Of a DNA stretch of 64,000 nt, positions 63,031 through 64,000 are shown one piece after another. Source of the stretch: Piper betle (taxonomy: Eukaryota; Streptophyta; Magnoliopsida; Piperales; Piperaceae); contig JAURVB010012863.1 of NCBI GenBank assembly GCA_033002965.1, forward strand, positions 147,375 to 211,374, given 5' to 3'. Positions within the stretch are counted from its first letter, which is position 1. Every line of letters begins with the position of its first letter. The notes under the pieces were generated by a model that was not told the origin of the DNA, made no database searches, and was given only the letters and a program-made list of their open reading frames with translations. Position numbers and translations under genes: made by a program.

Positions 63031-63602
63031 CGGTTAGGTGGTTGCACTCAGTGCATGGTGGTCGAATCTGGGCTCAGGCCGACCTAGGCTATCAACAAGG
63101 AAAGTACGATGTTCTACCTATTATACGTACCTAACTTGTGATTTCGTCTGACTGTGACCCGTGAACCCTAATCTGAATGAGGGCATAAAATTATACATTA
63201 GTATAATTTTATTTTGCATGAACCTACATGCAACTTAGATGACTAATATATTATCAATTTTAAATGATGTAATTAGTTCATTTTAGTCTTTATTTCTTAT
63301 TAAAGTTTAAGCAATTCTAATGATAATTAATTATTAATTATCATTATCCAAATCCCCATTATCTAATTGATAATTTAATTATTAACATATCCATTTACAA
63401 AACAACTAAGCAATCGACAAGAACCCCATGAATAAGACGTTGGAGATCTAGCAACTTGGCAAGGTGTCTTTAACAAACCTTGCATGCAAGAATCCTAATG
63501 GAAACAAATAAGATGAGGGATGAAATACTCACACAGTAATGAGAAGGTCACCTGGGATGGAGATAAGGGATGAAATACTCCCTCCTCCTGCATATATATA
63601 CA
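63031..63602. other. AT-rich stretch, no gene seen
   Basis: No coding signature. It lies upstream of the minus-strand gypsy remnant, so it could include its leader or LTR, but no ends are visible. Confidence 0.4.
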
Positions 63603-63780
63603 GTTCAACGATTCCATCCATTAAATTCTCATACCCCATCGTCCATTGGTATTTCATAGGTTCAACAAGCCCCTTCATTAAATTCTCACACCCCATCATC
63701 CATTGGTATTTCCCAGGTTCAATGACCCGTTCATTAAATTCTCACACCCCATCATTCATTCATGAATAGGTATTTTCTAG
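63603..63780. repeat. Minisatellite, three units of about 57 bp
   Basis: Two 57-bp units and one longer unit of about 64 bp. Each starts TTCAA, contains CATTAAATTCTCA(T/C)ACCCCATC and GGTATTT, and ends AGG. The period equals 19 codons, so an open frame at 63539-63769 shows a matching amino-acid repeat, probably by chance. Confidence 0.85.
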
Positions 63781-64000
63781 GTGGCCTTAAGTCGAACCAT
63801 AACCGGTCGACTTGATAACCAACCATATCGGTTCATCCATATTTATTTCATAATATTTAGGTTCGAGTCTTGTAATAAAAATTATGGTTTTTACAGTTGC
63901 CTGTTCCTCACTGATTCCAGCAACGACCGAATCCTCCTCATAGACATGGTCAGCATCACACCCCTCATGGCCATCGTTCGGTTCATCCAATTGCCCGTCA
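63781..64000. other. Window end, nothing clear
   Basis: No supported gene. A minus-strand open frame at 63787-63990 is acidic and lacks a recognisable domain; it could continue outside the window. Confidence 0.3.

Noticed and set aside
63539..63769. 76-codon protein with internal repeats
   Set aside because: The repeat follows from a 57-bp minisatellite whose period is a multiple of three; no independent coding evidence.

Overview
This is nuclear DNA of a flowering plant. It holds spliced genes with plant-type GT-AG introns, a plant group C MAPK kinase, a plant xylose isomerase, a PR-1-like protein and a PP2A scaffold subunit, set in AT-rich DNA crowded with LTR retrotransposon remains and hAT-like MITEs. 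Two intronless genes are very GC-rich in an AT-rich background, which hints weakly at a monocot; I cannot name a species.

Layout. 1-14 kb: a decayed minus-strand Ty3/gypsy gag split by two solo LTR-like elements, then a third copy of the same LTR family; two of the three carry further structure (nested MITEs, a minisatellite). 14-24 kb: AT-rich, essentially gene-free, with an inverted second copy of one MITE. 24-36.7 kb: gene island with a MKK4/MKK5-type kinase (+), xylose isomerase (-, 20 coding exons) and a conserved plant zinc-ribbon protein (-, 3 exons). 36.8-49.3 kb: transposon-derived and AT-rich DNA, including one LTR nested inside another of the same family with a perfect 5-bp target duplication. 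49.6-57.7 kb: second gene island with a PR-1/CAP secreted protein (+) and the PP2A A subunit (+, 12 coding exons), separated by a GC-rich element with hairpin ends. 58.3-64 kb: a second GC-rich hAT-like MITE, a degraded minus-strand Ty3/gypsy polyprotein and a short minisatellite.

The genes are independent housekeeping or signalling genes and do not form a pathway cluster. The most useful observation is that four of the five recognisable genes each need single-base additions, mostly in homopolymer runs, to read through. Five such sites are seen, and every spliced total then comes out at the expected protein length (366, 479, 532 and 587 aa). This looks like homopolymer under-calling in the assembly rather than four pseudogenes. 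I found no convincing new biological system. The best candidates for a second look are the hairpin-ended GC-rich element beside the PP2A promoter, the shared GC-rich cores of unrelated element families, and a hexahistidine upstream reading frame before the MAPK kinase.
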